The notes under the pieces: generated by a model
The model's input: the letters and a program-made list of their open reading frames with translations, nothing else
Databases searched by the model: none
What the model was told of the DNA's origin: nothing
NCBI RefSeq assembly: GCF_017310035.1
Contig: NZ_CP022296.1
Coordinates: forward strand, 2,852,001 to 2,916,000
Origin: Nocardioides sp. S5
Lineage (GTDB): Bacteria; Actinomycetota; Actinomycetes; Propionibacteriales; Nocardioidaceae
Direction of reading: 5' to 3'
DNA length: 64,000 nt
Part shown: positions 1 through 9,790 of the stretch, piece by piece
How positions within the stretch are numbered: the first letter of the stretch is position 1
How the letters are laid out: the number at the start of each line of letters is the position of its first letter
Translations under genes and position numbers: made by a program

Positions 1-882
1 CGCCCCATTGCCGTGCGTCCCGTGACCGGAGGCCTGTCGAACGAGATGTGGAAGCTCGACACAGACACGGGAGCGTTCGCCGTCAAGGTCATGCGGGCCC
101 ACGCTGAGGAGCCCGGGTTCCGCGACAACATCGAGAGGGCTCACCTCGTCGAGGCCGCGGCGTTCCGGAGCGGCGTTCCGTGCCCGGAGCCGATGCTCGC
201 TGCTGGAGGCGACTGCCTAGCCGTTGTGGCTGGCGACCTCGTCAGGGTTCACCGGTGGGTGGAGGGACGACCGGTGCAGCCGTACGCCTGGCTCGAGGAG
301 GTCGGTGAGCTCACTGCTCGGATTCACAACGTGTCCGACTCCTTCGACGACGTCCTTGACGACGAGCCCTGGGACGGCACTCGATGGGCCGGGCTCGCCG
401 ACCACCCCGACCTGCCGTCCGCGCTGGCACACGGACTGAGCCGGGCAGCACCGCGCCTCGCCGCCCTCGAGGCCGCGACGGCAGCGCCAGGTGTGACGAC
501 CCTCCACGCGAGCTCGCACGGCGACCTCGACCCGAAGAACACTCTGAGCGTCGGCGAGACCCTGATGGCGCTCGACTGGGACGCTGCGGGGCCACGACCT
601 GTCATCCGGGAAGCGGCATCGGTGGCTCTCGACTGGAGCAACGGTCCGCGCGGGTTCCAGCGGGTCATCGCGGCGTACGGCCGTACCGCCGGAGTGTTCC
701 CGCACGCCGAACCCTGGGTGCTCGGCGGCTGGGTCGCGGCGTGGGGAGGATGGCTCGCCCACAACGCCACCACGCGAGCCGATGACCCGCTGGGGCGCGG
801 GGAGACGAAGCGGGCGTGTGATCGACTGCTGCGCCTGCACACCGATCTGGACGCCTACGTCGACGCGCTGCGGTTCGTCTGA
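1..882 (+). CDS. Aminoglycoside phosphotransferase-like kinase, 5'-truncated
   Basis: The reading frame is open from base 1, so the true start lies to the left; a GTG at 13 is only the first possible start inside the window. The protein has the kinase-like APH fold signature: a Brenner-type catalytic loop HGDLDPKN around residues 170-180 (Asp catalytic, Asn metal-binding), followed by LDWDAAG, whose Asp would be the second metal ligand. The N-terminal GGLSNEMWKL stretch matches the nucleotide-binding loop and AVKVM carries the ATP lysine. Substrate cannot be told; the family includes aminoglycoside, homoserine and choline kinases. A hairpin follows the stop codon. Confidence 0.8.
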   Translation, partial: RPIAVRPVTGGLSNEMWKLDTDTGAFAVKVMRAHAEEPGFRDNIERAHLVEAAAFRSGVPCPEPMLAAGGDCLAVVAGDLVRVHRWVEGRPVQPYAWLEEVGELTARIHNVSDSFDDVLDDEPWDGTRWAGLADHPDLPSALAHGLSRAAPRLAALEAATAAPGVTTLHASSHGDLDPKNTLSVGETLMALDWDAAGPRPVIREAASVALDWSNGPRGFQRVIAAYGRTAGVFPHAEPWVLGGWVAAWGGWLAHNATTRADDPLGRGETKRACDRLLRLHTDLDAYVDALRFV

Positions 883-924
883 TCGCTCGCTGCAGGACGG
901 TGAGCAGGTGCGGACGTGCCTGTG

Positions 925-950
925 ACCCCGCCTCCTACTGCTGGCGGGGT
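925..950 (+). terminator. Terminator-like hairpin after the APH-like gene
   Basis: Perfect 8-bp inverted repeat ACCCCGCC / GGCGGGGT with a 10-nt loop, 43 nt after the APH-like stop and just before the convergent HNH gene end. There is no T-tract, as is common in high-GC actinobacteria. It could serve both converging transcripts. Confidence 0.5.
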
Positions 951-961
951 GCGGGGCGGGG

Positions 962-1545
962 TCATCTTCGGGGTGACGGGATCCGGGGTGGGCCTGGGTC
1001 GGGCGGATCGAGCGCGGTGGTGCCGGTGCGGTCGCGTCGGTAGCGGTGGCCGTGCGGTGAGGTCCACTCGAACACCCCGGGGGCGACCATGTCGTAGCGC
1101 CAGGCCGTGTGGGTCTTGAGGCGATGGTGGAACCGGCACAACGCGCCCAGGTTCTCGGTCTCCGTAGGCCCGGGCTGAGGTCGACCCTCCGCTTCGGCGT
1201 CGTGGTCGTACTCGATGACGTGGTCGACGTCGCAACCCCGGGCCGGTCGACCGCAGAACGGGAACACGCAGGTCCGGTCGCGGAGGACCACGCGCTCACG
1301 GATCCGGTCCGGGACCGCGTAACCCGGCGCGGACTTCTCCTGGTTGAGGTTGATGACCGGCTTGACCGTGACCTTCGTGCGCGAGTCGCCGCACCAGGAC
1401 TGGAGCTGCTCGAGCAGCAGAAGTCGCTGGCCCTCCTCGAGCCGCCCCGTCGGCCCGAACACCGTGGCGTCGCCGGACAGGCTGGCGTCGAAGTGGGCGT
1501 GGAGGACGACCTCCCGCGCGGTGGGGAGGTCGGGTCTCGATACAG
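962..1545 (-). pseudogene. DUF222/13E12 HNH endonuclease gene, C-terminal fragment
   Basis: This is the 3' part of a DUF222-HNH gene. The frame reads REVVLHAHFDA, GPTGRLEEGQ, VTVKPVI, then the HNH nuclease core CVFPFCGRPARGCDVDH, LCRFHHRLKTH and SPHGHRYRRD. The two Cys pairs and the DH/HH histidines of the nuclease are intact. The N-terminal DUF222 half lies at 2867-3748 on the same strand, and an IS110-type element separates the two. The upstream limit (about 1545) is where recognisable family sequence begins. These genes are repeated and recombination-prone in actinobacteria, so the host protein is probably dispensable. Confidence 0.8.
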
Positions 1546-1549
1546 GGAG

Positions 1550-1769
1550 GATGGGTTACCCGGTCGGGGTCTGACCTATCTCGATACTGGCGCTGCTTGG
1601 TGTGGCTGCCTTGAAGTGCGACGTGTCGGCCCCGGCAGGGCTTGTCTGTTCTGGTGGCCAGGCCGGGCGGGCGTGACCTCATAGGACCCTGAAGAAGTTC
1701 CCGTCGCTGTACTGTCCGCCCGACCTGGAAGGTCATCTTTCACACGATGGTGAAGGAGACATTTCCAGC
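1550..1769 (+). ncRNA. Candidate bridge-RNA region in the IS110 left end
   Basis: About 220 bp of non-coding left end precedes the transposase. In IS110-group elements this segment encodes the bridge RNA that pairs with target and donor DNA. Here CATAGGACC at 1680-1688 is identical to the right edge of the element, as a donor-pairing guide would be. No fold was computed, so this is a placement by family architecture plus one 9-bp match. Confidence 0.3.
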
Positions 1770-2852
1770 ATGAGTGATGTGTCTGTTGAAGAACAAGTTC
1801 TTGATGGGGCCGGCGTGGTGGTGGGTGTTGACACCCACCAACTGGTCCATGTCGCGGCCGTGATCGACGCTCGTTTCGGCCGGCTGGCAGATCGTGAGTT
1901 CCCCGCGACCAGGGCTGGCTTTGGCGAACTGGTGTCGTGGGCCGCGACCTACGGTCCGGTCCTCGCGGTCGGAGTGGAGTCGACCGGTTCCTACGGTGCG
2001 GGGCTGACCCGCCACCTGCTCACTCACGGGGCGGGTGCGTTCGAGGTGTTCGAGGTCAACCGGCCGGAAAGGGCCACCCGGGTCAGACACGGCAAGTCCG
2101 ACCCGCTCGACGCCTACTCGGCAGCCGAGCAGGTCCTGGCCGGGCGCGCGAGCGGTCGGCCGAAGGTCAAGACCGGGATCGTGGAGGCGATCCGCGTGAT
2201 CAAGGTCCCCCGCGATGCGGCGGTCAAGAACCGCACCGCCGCGTACAGCCAGCTGCGTGACCTGATCACCGCTGCATCCGGGCGCCTTCACGACGACCTG
2301 ATCGGGCTGAGCGGGAAGAAGCGGGTAGCCAAAGTCCTGGCCATGCGCCCCGACCCGAGCCGGGTCGCTGATCCCGACCACGCGGTGCGCCATGCACTAC
2401 GAGCGCTGGCGCGACGCATCGCCTACCTCGACGGCGAGATCGCTGAGGCCGACAAGCACCTGGCGACCCTCGTGCAACAGGCCTGCCCGTCCTTGCTTGC
2501 CATGGCCCAGGTCGGAGTCCAGACCGCCGCCCAGTTGGCGATCAGCACTGGCGAGAACATCGACCGGATGCGGTCCGAAGCCAGCTTCGCCAAGCTCGTC
2601 GGGGTTGCTCCGCTTCCCGCCTCTTCCGGCAAGACCCGCCGCCACCGACTCAATCCCGGGGGCGACCGCCAAGCCAACTCCGCGCTCTACATGATCACCG
2701 TCGGACGGATGGGCCGCCACGAGGAAACCCGCGCCTACGTCGAGCGACGGCGCGCCGAAGGACTATCCACCCCCGAGATCATCCGCTGCCTCAAACGCCA
2801 CCTCGCCCGCAGCGTCTACAGAGCCCTCCGAACAGACCTCATGACCACTTGA
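1770..2852 (+). CDS. IS110-family DEDD transposase
   Basis: 360 aa, usual size for the family. The N-terminal RuvC-like DEDD domain is visible: GVDTH (Asp 22), the Glu in GVESTGSYG, and the KSDPLDAY segment with two Asp. The C-terminal Transposase_20 domain shows LVGVAPLPASSGKTRRHRLNPGGDR, with the conserved serine region used by IS110 recombinases. These enzymes move a circular dsDNA intermediate using a Holliday-junction-type nuclease plus the serine, guided by the element's bridge RNA. The gene is intact and probably active. A GAAGGAG-like ribosome site lies about 14 nt before the ATG. Confidence 0.93.
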   Translation: MSDVSVEEQVLDGAGVVVGVDTHQLVHVAAVIDARFGRLADREFPATRAGFGELVSWAATYGPVLAVGVESTGSYGAGLTRHLLTHGAGAFEVFEVNRPERATRVRHGKSDPLDAYSAAEQVLAGRASGRPKVKTGIVEAIRVIKVPRDAAVKNRTAAYSQLRDLITAASGRLHDDLIGLSGKKRVAKVLAMRPDPSRVADPDHAVRHALRALARRIAYLDGEIAEADKHLATLVQQACPSLLAMAQVGVQTAAQLAISTGENIDRMRSEASFAKLVGVAPLPASSGKTRRHRLNPGGDRQANSALYMITVGRMGRHEETRAYVERRRAEGLSTPEIIRCLKRHLARSVYRALRTDLMTT

Positions 2853-2866
2853 CGCGGCATAGGACC

Positions 2867-3748
2867 GTCGCCGGCTCGTTCCTCACCGGCTACTCGACCA
2901 CCAGCAGAGTCACTTGCCAGTCGACCACCAGCAGGGTCGTGGAGGTCGAGCGCGGTCTGTGTCCGAGCCAGGTCACCGAGCGCCTTCGCCCTGCGGGCAT
3001 CGAGCGACTCGTGCGAGCCGAGGGCCTTCTGCGTCGCGGCCCCGTGGGCGAGTGCCTGGTGGAGGTGGAGGCCGTCGGCAAGGTCGATCTCAGCCTCCAG
3101 CCGCACCGTGCCGGCGAAGTGCACGTCCTCGTCGTGGATCGTCACGTGGCGCGGGTCGACATGGAGGTACCCGTCCTCTGGATCCGCGGCAGGGTTGGCC
3201 TCGGCGAGGTCGTAGCGCTTGATGGTCTCTGCGACGAGCCGGTCCAGCTGCGCGGGACCGATCTTCCCCGCGACCGCGGCGACCTGGGCGTCGACGAACC
3301 GCGCCGCGTCGCGAGTGAGGGCAGGGGTGGAGTGGATGGTCACCTCCGCAACGGCCCGGGCGCGCCACGCGGGGACCCGTCCGGCGTGGACCTGCGCCCA
3401 CAGGCGTGGGAGGCGGTGGCGCAGCTCGAGTGCGTGACCGATGAGCTTCTTCGCCGACACGCTCGTGATGCCCAGCACGGTGCCGAGCTCGGCGACGCAG
3501 AACTCCGCAACCAGCGGCGTACCCGGACCGGCGATGGGCTCCTCGTGCTCGCACCCCGCGACGGTGAACGACGCGGCGGAGTGGATCGACTCCGGAGGGT
3601 GCAGGTCGGCCCACCTGGCAGCCAGATCGAGCTGGCGGGCTGCCTCGGTGTTCTCGATGGAGCGCGAGGCTCGGATCGAGGCGAGCAGGGCTGCGGGGCC
3701 GAGGGCGTCTGCCCCGGCCTCCGGCCCCTTCTCCAGCATCTCGATCAT
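2867..3748 (-). pseudogene. DUF222/13E12 HNH endonuclease gene, N-terminal fragment
   Basis: The fragment starts at ATG 3748 and carries the DUF222 domain: SAKKLIGHALELRHRLPRLW, AVAEVTIHS, the glycine/alanine-rich helices, and the basic ARRAKALGDLARTQTALDL stretch that normally precedes the nuclease half. The open frame continues into the IS110 element and stops at 2816, so any product would be DUF222 with an alien tail and no HNH core. The missing half is at 962-1545. A short internal repeat (GGRLASDSAGGRVAG) sits near the break. Confidence 0.8.
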
Positions 3749-3820
3749 GTGTTCGATTCTAGAGAAGGGGTCCGACAGTGGGTCGGGTCTCGATACGCCC
3801 TCGCTCGTTCCTCGCTCCGG

Positions 3821-3868
3821 CTACTCGACCACCGAGGGGAAGGCTCGGGCTACTCGACCACCGAGGGG
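3821..3868 (+). repeat. Intergenic CTACTCGACCACCGAGGGG repeats
   Basis: Two copies of a 19-bp unit (3821-3839 and 3850-3868) lie between the DUF222 fragment and the patB-like gene, preceded by GGTCTCGATAC at 3786-3796. A related piece (TCGACCACCAGCAG, twice) lies at about 2893-2934. The unit resembles dispersed palindromic repeats I know from Nocardioides intergenic regions. The rest of 3749-3959 shows no gene. Confidence 0.6.
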
Positions 3869-3959
3869 GAGGCGGCGGGTGCTCGAGCACCGAGGGTGAG
3901 CATGGTTCCGAGGCTCGCTGCGCTCGCGCCTCAACCGGCGAGGAAGGAAGAAGGAGCGA

Positions 3960-5120
3960 TCAGGTCCAGGCCTGGGCGAGCCGGCGTACGACCTCAGTCA
4001 GCCGTTCCGGCGAGGTGGCGACGTTGAGCCGCACGTGGCCGGTCGTGCCGGGGGCGTACGACTCCCCCGGGCTGACCATCACCCGACCGCGCTGGAGGGC
4101 GACGCCCGCGGCGTCGTCGTGGCCGTAGGCGGAGGCGTCGAGCCAGGCCAGGTAGGTCGCCTCGATCGGCCGCATCCGGACCTCCGGCAGGTGCTCGGCG
4201 AGCAGCGACCCGAGCAGCGTCCGCTGCTGGTCGAGTCGCTCGACCAGCGACGCGAGCCACGGGTCGCCATGGTCGTAGGCCACGCGGGCAGCGACCATGC
4301 CGAGCGGGGAGTAGGAGTCGTTGCGCGACATCGGCTGATCGACGAGGCGCAGCTGGTCGGTGCGGTCGGGCACCACGATCTGGGCACAGCGCAGACCAGC
4401 GGTGTTGAAGGCCTTCGAGGCGGCCACGACAGCGACGGCGTGGTCGTGCGTGCCCTCGATCGCGAGGTACGACACGTGCTCCGCGCCGGGCAGCACCAGC
4501 GGCGCGTGGATCTCGTCGCTGACGACCCGCGCGCCGTGGCGCAGCACCACGTCGCGGATGCCCTCGAGCTCGGCGCGGGTGAAGACGCGGCCCCACGGGT
4601 TGTGCGGCTGGGTAAGCAGCAGGGTCTGCGCCCCGTCGGCGAAGAGCCGGTCGAGGCGGTCGAGGTCGATCTCGGCACGGTCGGCGGACGCGGGCACGTC
4701 GAGACGCACCTCCTCGCGACCGGTGACGGTCGCGAGCCCAAACTGGGCGTTGTAGCCCGGCGTCGGGAACACCACGCCTCCGGGCCCGCTGAAGACATCG
4801 ATCGCGAGGCGTACGCCCGCGGTCACGTCCACGACCGGGTGCACCGCCTGCGGCTCCGGCGCCCAGCCGAAGCGGCGCGCCGACCAGGCGGTGTACGACT
4901 CCGCGAGCCCCGCGTCCCAGCCGAAGGTCGGGTAGCCGGTGATCCCGTCGGCGAGCACCTGTTGCACCGCACCGAGCACGACCGGGTCTACGGCGTAGTC
5001 CATCTCCGCCACCCACGCGGGCAGCACACCCTCCGGCACGCCCCACTTGAGCGGGAGCCTGAGCCGCGCCTCGGCCTCGGTGAGGTCGACCACCGGCCGT
5101 CGTGCTGTCGAGTGGGTCAC
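3960..5120 (-). CDS. MalY/PatB-type PLP-dependent C-S lyase / aminotransferase
   Basis: 386 aa fold-type I PLP enzyme. The N-terminus has LKWGVPEGVLPAWVAEMDY, the MalY/PatB signature; TQPHNPWGRVF binds the substrate carboxylate region, SDEIHAPLV carries the PLP-ring Asp, and ASKAFN holds the Schiff-base lysine. Family members cleave cystathionine or cysteine conjugates to pyruvate, ammonia and a thiol; some act as aminotransferases. I chose GTG 5120 rather than the upstream ATG 5156 because it overlaps the preceding stop as GTGA, showing translational coupling with the 104-aa gene and thrS. Confidence 0.85.
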   Translation of the reverse strand: MTHSTARRPVVDLTEAEARLRLPLKWGVPEGVLPAWVAEMDYAVDPVVLGAVQQVLADGITGYPTFGWDAGLAESYTAWSARRFGWAPEPQAVHPVVDVTAGVRLAIDVFSGPGGVVFPTPGYNAQFGLATVTGREEVRLDVPASADRAEIDLDRLDRLFADGAQTLLLTQPHNPWGRVFTRAELEGIRDVVLRHGARVVSDEIHAPLVLPGAEHVSYLAIEGTHDHAVAVVAASKAFNTAGLRCAQIVVPDRTDQLRLVDQPMSRNDSYSPLGMVAARVAYDHGDPWLASLVERLDQQRTLLGSLLAEHLPEVRMRPIEATYLAWLDASAYGHDDAAGVALQRGRVMVSPGESYAPGTTGHVRLNVATSPERLTEVVRRLAQAWT

Positions 5121-5431
5121 TGCGGTCCTCCCCGGTCGTCGAGCTGCGGACTCCACGCTGCCCCGAGCTCCTCGACCGTCAGCTCGGCCAGCTGCTGCTC
5201 GAGGTGGGCCCGCGTCGCACCGATCTCGTCGTGCGCGACGTCGACCCGGACTACCTCGGTGCCGTCGTCACGCCGCGAGACGACGTACGCACCGCCGGCC
5301 CCGGTCGCGTCGTTGCCCGGGACCGTGTCGGCGAGCGTCACCGCCTGCCAGACGGCTGCGGCGAACAGCCGCAGCCCACGCGTCCCGTGTGGCTCGAAGC
5401 GCAGCTCGAGGAGGTCGACGGCCCGCTCCAC
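5117..5431 (-). CDS. Hypothetical protein between thrS and the patB-like gene
   Basis: 104 aa, soluble, with no domain I can name. It begins 7 nt after the thrS stop and its own stop overlaps the GTG of the PLP lyase, so it is an operon member. The sequence has LFAAAVWQAVTLAD, then a beta-like stretch GGAYVVSRRDDGTEVVRVDVAHDE, then a helical segment rich in Leu and Glu. I infer a small cytosolic protein of unknown role. Confidence 0.65.
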   Translation of the reverse strand: MERAVDLLELRFEPHGTRGLRLFAAAVWQAVTLADTVPGNDATGAGGAYVVSRRDDGTEVVRVDVAHDEIGATRAHLEQQLAELTVEELGAAWSPQLDDRGGPQ

Positions 5432-5438
5432 CGTCGGC

Positions 5439-7424
5439 TCAGACCTGCTCGCGCGACGCGACCGCGTGCGCGACCCGCTCGATCGCCTCGTCGAGGGGTA
5501 CGCCGTTGTCCTGTCGGCCGTCGCGATAGCGGAAGGAGACCGCGCCCGCCTCGATGTCGTCGTTGCCGGCGATCATCATGAACGGCACCTTCTGCAGCTG
5601 CGCGTTGCGGATCTTCTTCTGCATCCGGTCGTCGGAGTCGTCGACCTCGACCCGCAGCCCCTGCGCCTTCATCCGGCGGGCGACGTCGTGGAGGTAGTCC
5701 GATGCGAAGTCGGCGACGGGGATCGCCTGCACCTGCACCGGCGCGAGCCAGGGCGGGAAGGCTCCGGCGTAGTGCTCGACGAGCACGCCGAAGAAGCGCT
5801 CGAGGGAGCCGAACTTCGCCGAGTGGATCATCACCGGCTGCTTCCGGCTGCCGTCGGCCGCCTGGTAGGCGAGCTCGAAGCCCTGCGGCTGGTTGAAGTC
5901 GTACTGGATGGTCGACATCTGCCACGTGCGGCCGATCGCGTCACGGGCCTGGACGGAGATCTTCGGACCGTAGAACGCGGCACCGCCCGGGTCCGGCACG
6001 AGCTCGAGTCCCGACTCGACCGCGACGTCCTCGAGGACCTTGGTGGCCGTCGCCCAGTCCTCGTCGGACCCGACGAACTTGTCGGGCTTGGCGTCGTCGC
6101 GAGTCGAGAGCTCGAGGTAGAAGTCGTCGATGCCGAAGTCACGCAGCAGGCCGAGCACGAAGTCGAGGAGGTGCTTGACCTCGCCCGGCGCCTGCTCGGG
6201 GGTGACGTAGGAGTGGCTGTCGTCCTGGGTCAGTCCGCGCACGCGGGTCAGGCCGTGCACGACACCGGACTTCTCGTAGCGGTAGACAGAGCCGAACTCG
6301 AACAACCGCAGCGGCAGCTCGCGGTAGGACCGTCCGCGCGAGCGGAAGATCAGGTTGTGCATCGGGCAGTTCATCGCCTTGAGGTAGTAGTCCGACCCCT
6401 CGAACTCCATCGGCGGGAACATCGTGTCCTTGTAGTAGGGCAGGTGTCCGGAGGTGTGGAACAGCCCTTCCTTGCTGATGTGGGGGGTGCCGACGTAGTC
6501 GAAGCCCTCCTCGATGTGGCGCTGGCGGACGTAGTCCTCCATCACGCGCTTGATCACGCCACCCTTGGGGTGGAAGACCGCGAGACCGGAGCCGATCTCG
6601 TCGGGGAAGCTGAACAGGTCGAGGTCGCGACCGAGCTTGCGGTGGTCGCGGCGCTCGGCCTCCTCGATGCGGTGCAGGTGCTCCTCGAGCGCCTCCTTGG
6701 ACTCCCAGGCGGTGCCGTAGATGCGCTGGAGCTGCTTGTTCTTCTCGTCACCGCGCCAGTAGGCCGCGGCGCTGCGCATCAGCTTGAAGGCCGGGATCCG
6801 CTTGGTCGTGGGCAGGTGCGGACCCCGGCACAGGTCCGACCACTTCGCCTCGCCGCTGCGGCCGATGTTGTCGTAGATGGTGAGCTCGCCGGCCCCGACC
6901 TCGACGCTCGCGCCCTCGGTGCCCTCGGCCCCCGCGCCGCCCTTGAGCCCGATCAGCTCGATCTTGTAGGGCTCGTCCTTGAGCTCGTCGAGCGCGTCGG
7001 CGTCGGTGGTGACCCGGCGCTCGAAGCGCTGGTTCTCCTTGATGATCTTGCGCATCGCGGACTCGATCTTCACCAGGTCCTCGGGCACGAACGGGGTCGC
7101 GACGTCGAAGTCGTAGTAGAAGCCGTTCTCGACCGGCGGACCGATGCCGAGCTTCGCCTCGGGCCACAGCTGCTGCACCGCCTGGGCCATCACGTGCGCG
7201 GTCGAGTGGCGCAGGATGTCACGGCCGTCGGCGCTGTCGATGGCCACGGACTCGACCTCGTCGCCGTCGGCGAGCTCGTACGCCAGGTCCTTGAGCTGGC
7301 CGGCGACCCGCGCCGCGATCACGTCGGCGTCCTCGCGGAACAGCTCCCATGCCTTGGTGCCGGTCGTGACCGTGGTCTCCGCACGCTGATCGGCGTGGAT
7401 GCGGACGACCTGGATGTCGGGCAC
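5439..7424 (-). CDS. thrS: Threonine--tRNA ligase
   Basis: 661 aa class II synthetase charging tRNA-Thr. Domains in order: TGS (residues about 1-65), editing domain with [11 protein letters not shown] and the [11 protein letters not shown] second editing motif, then the catalytic core with the zinc cysteine in AMNCPMHN, motif 2 [21 protein letters not shown], motif 3 near [14 protein letters not shown], and the anticodon-binding domain ending in the [10 protein letters not shown] strand. Start is GTG 7424, with AGGAG 6 nt upstream; the longer open frame is non-coding. It heads a leftward operon with the 104-aa gene and the PLP lyase. No T-box-like leader was obvious in the 147 bp divergent gap. 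Confidence 0.97.
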   Translation of the reverse strand: MPDIQVVRIHADQRAETTVTTGTKAWELFREDADVIAARVAGQLKDLAYELADGDEVESVAIDSADGRDILRHSTAHVMAQAVQQLWPEAKLGIGPPVENGFYYDFDVATPFVPEDLVKIESAMRKIIKENQRFERRVTTDADALDELKDEPYKIELIGLKGGAGAEGTEGASVEVGAGELTIYDNIGRSGEAKWSDLCRGPHLPTTKRIPAFKLMRSAAAYWRGDEKNKQLQRIYGTAWESKEALEEHLHRIEEAERRDHRKLGRDLDLFSFPDEIGSGLAVFHPKGGVIKRVMEDYVRQRHIEEGFDYVGTPHISKEGLFHTSGHLPYYKDTMFPPMEFEGSDYYLKAMNCPMHNLIFRSRGRSYRELPLRLFEFGSVYRYEKSGVVHGLTRVRGLTQDDSHSYVTPEQAPGEVKHLLDFVLGLLRDFGIDDFYLELSTRDDAKPDKFVGSDEDWATATKVLEDVAVESGLELVPDPGGAAFYGPKISVQARDAIGRTWQMSTIQYDFNQPQGFELAYQAADGSRKQPVMIHSAKFGSLERFFGVLVEHYAGAFPPWLAPVQVQAIPVADFASDYLHDVARRMKAQGLRVEVDDSDDRMQKKIRNAQLQKVPFMMIAGNDDIEAGAVSFRYRDGRQDNGVPLDEAIERVAHAVASREQV

Positions 7425-7571
7425 GAGAGCTCCTGTGAGGGGTGTGGAGGGTGGGGCGGGATGCTCCGGCGATGCTATCGGCCGGTCGTGGTCGCGCTCA
7501 CCCCGGTTTCGCCGCACACCCGGTCGGGTGGGGACCGCGGTGGTGGCGGCCGAGGTGGGTACATCGCGTGC

Positions 7572-8678
7572 ATGACGCTCGCGCAACGCCGGCAGGCGCC
7601 CTCCTCGGCCCCGCCGCTCACCATCGCCTCGGTCCCGTCGGGGCACGTCTACGTACGCCACCTCTCCCCCGCCGACGGCCGGGGAGCCGTACGCCTGCCC
7701 GACCCGGCGCCCGAGGACCCCGACCGCCCCGCCGGTGCGACCTGGTGGCCGCCGGTGATGCTCGACCCCGAGTGGGCCCGACAGGCCGACTTCGACGTCT
7801 TCCACCTCCACTTCGGCTTCGACGCGTGTGCTCCGGAGCAGCTGGACCAGCTGACGCGCGTGCTGCGCGGGCGGGGCAAGCCGTTCGTCTTCACCGTGCA
7901 CGACCTGCGCAACCCGCACCACAGCGACCGCCGCCTCCACGACGAGCAGCTCGACGTGCTGGTCGAGGCCGCGGACGCCCTCATCACGCTGACCCCCGGG
8001 GCCGCGCGCGAGATCGAGTCCCGCTGGGGGCGTACGCCGCTCGTGGTCCCGCACCCGCACGTCGTCGACCTGCCGACCATGACCCGCGCCCTCGAGGTGC
8101 GGCCGCTGTGGCGCCACCGGCCCTTCCGCGTGGGCCTGCACCTCAAGAGCCTGCGGGCCAACATGGACCCGATGCGGCTGCTGCCCACCCTCGTGGACAC
8201 CGTGGCCGGGCTGGACGACGCGGTGCTCCAGGTCAACTGCCACCGCGACGTCCTGGACCCCGACGGCGCCCGGCGCGACGCCGCGCTGTCGGACTGGCTG
8301 CGGGGCCAGGCCGCGGCGAGGCGGCTCGAGCTGCACGTCCACGACTTCTTCTCCGACGACGACCTGTGGACCTACCTCGCCTCGCTCGACCTGTCGGTGC
8401 TGCCCTACACGTTCGGCACCCACTCCGGCTGGCTGGAGGCGTGCCGCGACCTGCAGACCACGGTGCTGGCGCCGACCTGCGGCTACTACGCCGACCAGGG
8501 CCCGGTCCTGACCTACACCAACGACGGCGACGACTTCGACGCCGACTCGCTGCGCGACGCCGTGGTGCGCGCGCACGCCGAGCGCCCGCGGTGGGGAGCC
8601 ACCCTCGACGAGCGCACCGCGCAGCGCCGCGAGGTCGCCCGGGTCCACGAGGAGCTCTACCGGGAGCTGACCAGGTGA
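7572..8678 (+). CDS. Glycosyltransferase, GT4-like (GT-B)
   Basis: 368 aa. Start ATG 7572; the open frame extends far upstream but that part is antisense to thrS. GT-B features: N-terminal Rossmann strand [34 protein letters not shown], then [12 protein letters not shown] and VVPHPHVVD as in family 4 enzymes. The C-terminal half has [36 protein letters not shown], the nucleotide-sugar site region. It is the first of four overlapping glycosyltransferase genes; its TGA overlaps the next GTG. Donor and acceptor are unknown. Confidence 0.8.
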   Translation: MTLAQRRQAPSSAPPLTIASVPSGHVYVRHLSPADGRGAVRLPDPAPEDPDRPAGATWWPPVMLDPEWARQADFDVFHLHFGFDACAPEQLDQLTRVLRGRGKPFVFTVHDLRNPHHSDRRLHDEQLDVLVEAADALITLTPGAAREIESRWGRTPLVVPHPHVVDLPTMTRALEVRPLWRHRPFRVGLHLKSLRANMDPMRLLPTLVDTVAGLDDAVLQVNCHRDVLDPDGARRDAALSDWLRGQAAARRLELHVHDFFSDDDLWTYLASLDLSVLPYTFGTHSGWLEACRDLQTTVLAPTCGYYADQGPVLTYTNDGDDFDADSLRDAVVRAHAERPRWGATLDERTAQRREVARVHEELYRELTR

Positions 8679-9790
8679 CGGCCCTCACCGTGCGTGAGGA
8701 GCAGCGTGACCGGCACGGTGACCGGCTCCGCGTCTGCCTGGTCGCCAACAGCCGGTTCCCGATCGTCGAGCCGTTCACCGGCGGCCTGGAGTCGATGACC
8801 TGGCACCTGGCCCGCGAGCTGACCCGCCGTGGGCACGAGGTCGCGGTCTTCGCCGCCCCGGGCTCCGACCCGGAGCTCGGGGTCATCGAGCTCGACGTCG
8901 AGCCACTGCCCGAGCACCCGGGCCGCCACGACGTCGGCGCACCGCCGTACGTCGAGGTCGCCGAGCACCACGCCTACCTCGCCCTGATGCTCGCGCTCGC
9001 CGGGACTGCCGGGTCGAGCTTCGACGTCGTCCACAACAACAGCCTCCACTACCTCCCGGTCGCGATGGCCCGCACGCTGCCCGTGCCCGTGCTGACCACG
9101 CTGCACACCCCGCCGCTGTGGTGGCTGGAGTCTGCGGTCAGGCTGGACCGCGGCGCCAGCTCCTTCGCTGCGGTGTCGCGCCACACGGCGGCGTCCTGGG
9201 CACCGATCACCGAGAGCACCTGCGTGCTGAACGGCATCGACGTGGACCGGTGGCCGGCGGGACCCGGGGGAACGACCGCGGTGTGGTCCGGCCGCCTGGT
9301 CGCGGAGAAGGCGCCGCACGAGGCGCTGCTCGCGGCTCGGCGCGCCGGGATCGCGATCGTGCTGGCGGGCCCGCTGCTCGACGAGGACTACTTCTGCACC
9401 CAGGTCCAGCCGTTGCTCGGTCCCGACGCGACGTACGCCGGGCACCTGCCGCAGACCGAGCTCGCCGAGCTGGTCGGTGGCTCGGCGGTCGCCGTGGTCA
9501 CCCCCGCCTGGGACGAGCCCTACGGGCTGGTCGCGGCGGAGGCGCTGGCGTGCGGCACCCCGGTGGCGGCGTACGCCCGGGGCGGCCTGCCGGAGGTGCT
9601 CTCCCCCGACACCGGCCGCCTCGCGGTCGCCGGCGACGTGGACATGCTGGCACTGGCGATGCGCGACGCCCTCACCCTCGACCGGGCCCGCTGCCGTGAG
9701 CGCGCCGTCGCCGAGCTCTCGCTGGGCCGGATGGTCGACCGCTACGAGGACGAGTACGTCCGACTGCTGGGCCGCAGGCTCGCGGCGTGA
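8675..9790 (+). CDS. Glycosyltransferase family 4
   Basis: 371 aa, GTG start overlapping the previous stop (GTGA). N-terminal acceptor domain begins [37 protein letters not shown], the classic GT4 glycine loop. The donor domain has [16 protein letters not shown] and [29 protein letters not shown], whose E-x7-E motif binds the nucleotide sugar. Likely a retaining transferase using a UDP- or GDP-sugar. It is the second gene of the four-glycosyltransferase operon; the acceptor is not known. Confidence 0.88.
   Translation: MTALTVREEQRDRHGDRLRVCLVANSRFPIVEPFTGGLESMTWHLARELTRRGHEVAVFAAPGSDPELGVIELDVEPLPEHPGRHDVGAPPYVEVAEHHAYLALMLALAGTAGSSFDVVHNNSLHYLPVAMARTLPVPVLTTLHTPPLWWLESAVRLDRGASSFAAVSRHTAASWAPITESTCVLNGIDVDRWPAGPGGTTAVWSGRLVAEKAPHEALLAARRAGIAIVLAGPLLDEDYFCTQVQPLLGPDATYAGHLPQTELAELVGGSAVAVVTPAWDEPYGLVAAEALACGTPVAAYARGGLPEVLSPDTGRLAVAGDVDMLALAMRDALTLDRARCRERAVAELSLGRMVDRYEDEYVRLLGRRLAA

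Larger units (their letters stand above)
1550..2866 (+). mobile_element. IS110-family insertion sequence within the DUF222/HNH gene
   Basis: The element holds one transposase gene (1770-2852) and splits a gene that is otherwise continuous in order and strand. Its right end is close behind the transposase stop: DUF222 sequence resumes at about 2867. Its left end is less sure; host sequence ends near 1545, leaving about 220 bp of non-coding left end. CATAGGACC occurs at 1680-1688 and again at the right edge (2858-2866). No terminal inverted repeats or target duplications were evident, as expected for IS110. Exact ends would need an uninterrupted relative of the host gene. Confidence 0.75.

Noticed and set aside
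4035..7571. Very long rightward open frame antisense to the PLP lyase and thrS
   Set aside because: It is a high-GC shadow frame. Protein-family sequence on the other strand is complete, and only the part from ATG 7572 encodes a recognisable glycosyltransferase.
7425..8648. Leftward extension of the thrS frame by 400 residues
   Set aside because: ThrRS homology begins at GTG 7424, which has a good ribosome site; the extension is antisense to the GT4-like gene and Arg/Val-rich.
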